Positions 63,171-64,000 of a stretch of DNA of 64,000 nucleotides are shown one piece after another. This DNA comes from Dipteris shenzhenensis (taxonomy: Eukaryota; Polypodiophyta; Polypodiopsida; Gleicheniales). The stretch is from the NCBI GenBank assembly GCA_047967505.1, contig CM106539.1; one strand, 5' to 3'. Both the position numbers and the translations under genes were made by a program. Within the stretch, counting starts at the first letter, position 1, and every line of letters starts with the position of its first letter. The notes beneath the pieces were generated by a model, which saw only the letters and a list, made by a program, of their open reading frames with translations, had not been told where the DNA came from and searched no databases.

Positions 63171-64000
63171 CCATTTTTGCTTTGCTCGCTTTTTCTCACT
63201 CGCTTATTTTGTCCTGCTCGCTCGACATCGCTCGCTTGATCGACTACCTCTGCCAAAGTCCATTGTGAGTGATAGAGACCCGCGCATGACTAGTTTGTTT
63301 TGGCGGGGATGTTTTGAGAATATGGGCACTACTCTCCTATTTTCTTCTGCTTTTCATCCACAGACCGATGGGCAATCCACAGTTCTAGATTTGCTGAAAT
63401 GCTATGTTTCGGAGCACCAGTCACAGTGAGAGAAGTTTTTACCGTTAGTGGAGTATGCATACAATAACACGGTACATTCTTCCACAAGTAAAGCCCCATT
63501 TGAGATGGTGGAAGGCCGACATAAGATTCCGCCCATCTTGCAAACGAAAGGTAAAATTTTTGAGGCTGATAAGTATGTGGAGAGCTTGGACATAGCTTAT
63601 CAGAAGGTGAAACAAGCATTGCAGAAGTAGCAGGAGAAGCAGAAAAAGGCAGCAGACAAGCACAGGCGTGACAAGGAAGGTGATTATGTCTTGCTGCCTT
63701 GTCAGAAAGCAAGGTTGAATAGTACACGAGGTCGTACTCGGCTATTCCCTAAGCTGAGTATGAGGTACTATGGGCCTTTCAAGGTCAGCAGATTAATGAT
63801 GTAGCATTTCGCTTACAGTTACCTGACCATTGGAAGATTCACAATGCTTTCCTTGTGAGTCTCCTTAAGCCTTTTCAAGGTGATGTGCCTACGGATCTGC
63901 CTCCGGAGATCCAACCAAAGGTGGAAGACATGGATGAGATCCTTGTACCCGAGCAGATTCTAGCACATAGGGAAAGGAAGGTAAGAGGTAAAGCTGCACA

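Larger units (their letters stand above)
61497..63250. mobile_element. Mutator-like non-autonomous DNA transposon (1754 bp)
   Basis: A perfect 9-bp direct repeat TGCCAAAGT flanks it (61488-61496 and 63251-63259); the gypsy reading frame is continuous across the two flanks. Nine-bp duplications are typical of Mutator-like elements. Both ends begin GAGG (in inverted sense) and hold related A-rich GCGAGC blocks: AAGCGAGCAAGAAAAAGTGA at the left, AAGCGAGTGAGAAAAAGCGA at the right on the other strand. No transposase is visible. Confidence 0.7.
61352..64000 (+). mobile_element. gypsy element 4, integrase to chromodomain, runs off window
   Basis: Plus-strand chromovirus end related to gypsy 2, split by a transposon at 61497-63250. 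Before: [36 protein letters not shown]. After: [23 protein letters not shown] (Glu region altered), LLKCYVSEHQSQ, a stop, then EYAYNNTVHSSTSKAPFEMV, RYYGPFKVS, a frameshift near 63790, and EILVPEQILAHRERKVRGKA as a chromodomain start. It continues beyond base 64000. Confidence 0.85.

Overview
The window looks like nuclear DNA of a land plant with a large, repeat-rich genome. Evidence is the mixture of chromodomain Ty3/gypsy elements, Ty1/copia elements, plant-type LINEs with a gag-like ORF1, LTR-retrotransposon primer sites matching plant initiator tRNA-Met, and one spliced gene with introns over 16 kb. A fern or gymnosperm would fit such introns, but the sequence alone does not settle it. There are no operons, rRNA, tRNA genes or CRISPR arrays.

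The only clear host gene lies on the minus strand. Five exons (51110-51169, 50928-50978, 50704-50784, 33980-34089, 15713-15833) join in frame into the central part of an ER-membrane J-protein of the DNAJC25 / plant DnaJ 50 family. Two introns are tiny (131 and 143 bp) and two are huge (about 16.6 and 18.1 kb). Most of the window between 15.8 and 50.7 kb is therefore intron filled by transposable elements. The N-terminal J-domain exons and the C-terminal exons are not visible. A well-formed orphan exon (14267-14389) follows on the same strand.

Layout. 0-7.1 kb: LTR fragment, LINE family B copy, pyrimidine tract, 5' half of a LINE family A copy. 7.1-13.6 kb: inverted LINE reverse-transcriptase fragment, then a minus-strand gypsy element with a captured aldo-keto reductase fragment in its leader. 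13.6-16.7 kb: host sequence with exons. 16.7-21 kb: minus-strand copia element whose middle is inverted in place. 21-28.5 kb: LINE tail, LTR fragment, plus-strand gypsy chromovirus. 28.5-32.9 kb: second copia element, also rearranged by inversion. 32.9-38.3 kb: LINE B fragment, host exon, three LINE insertions each in a TG-rich microsatellite. 38.3-49.2 kb: long LINE B and LINE A copies. 49.9-50.3 kb: solo LTR with target-site duplication. 51.9-59.6 kb: copia fragment, a compact LTR element with an unfamiliar ORF, gypsy gag with its LTR, gypsy integrase fragment. 59.6-64 kb: LINE B fragments joined to CT microsatellites and a gypsy integrase split by a Mutator-like element with a 9-bp target duplication and a nested palindrome.

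No element looks autonomous: every long ORF carries stops, frameshifts, inversions or truncations. The most informative features are those that record mechanism: precise inversions, microsatellite-targeted LINE insertions, nested insertions with readable target duplications, and a very large host gene that must be spliced across them.
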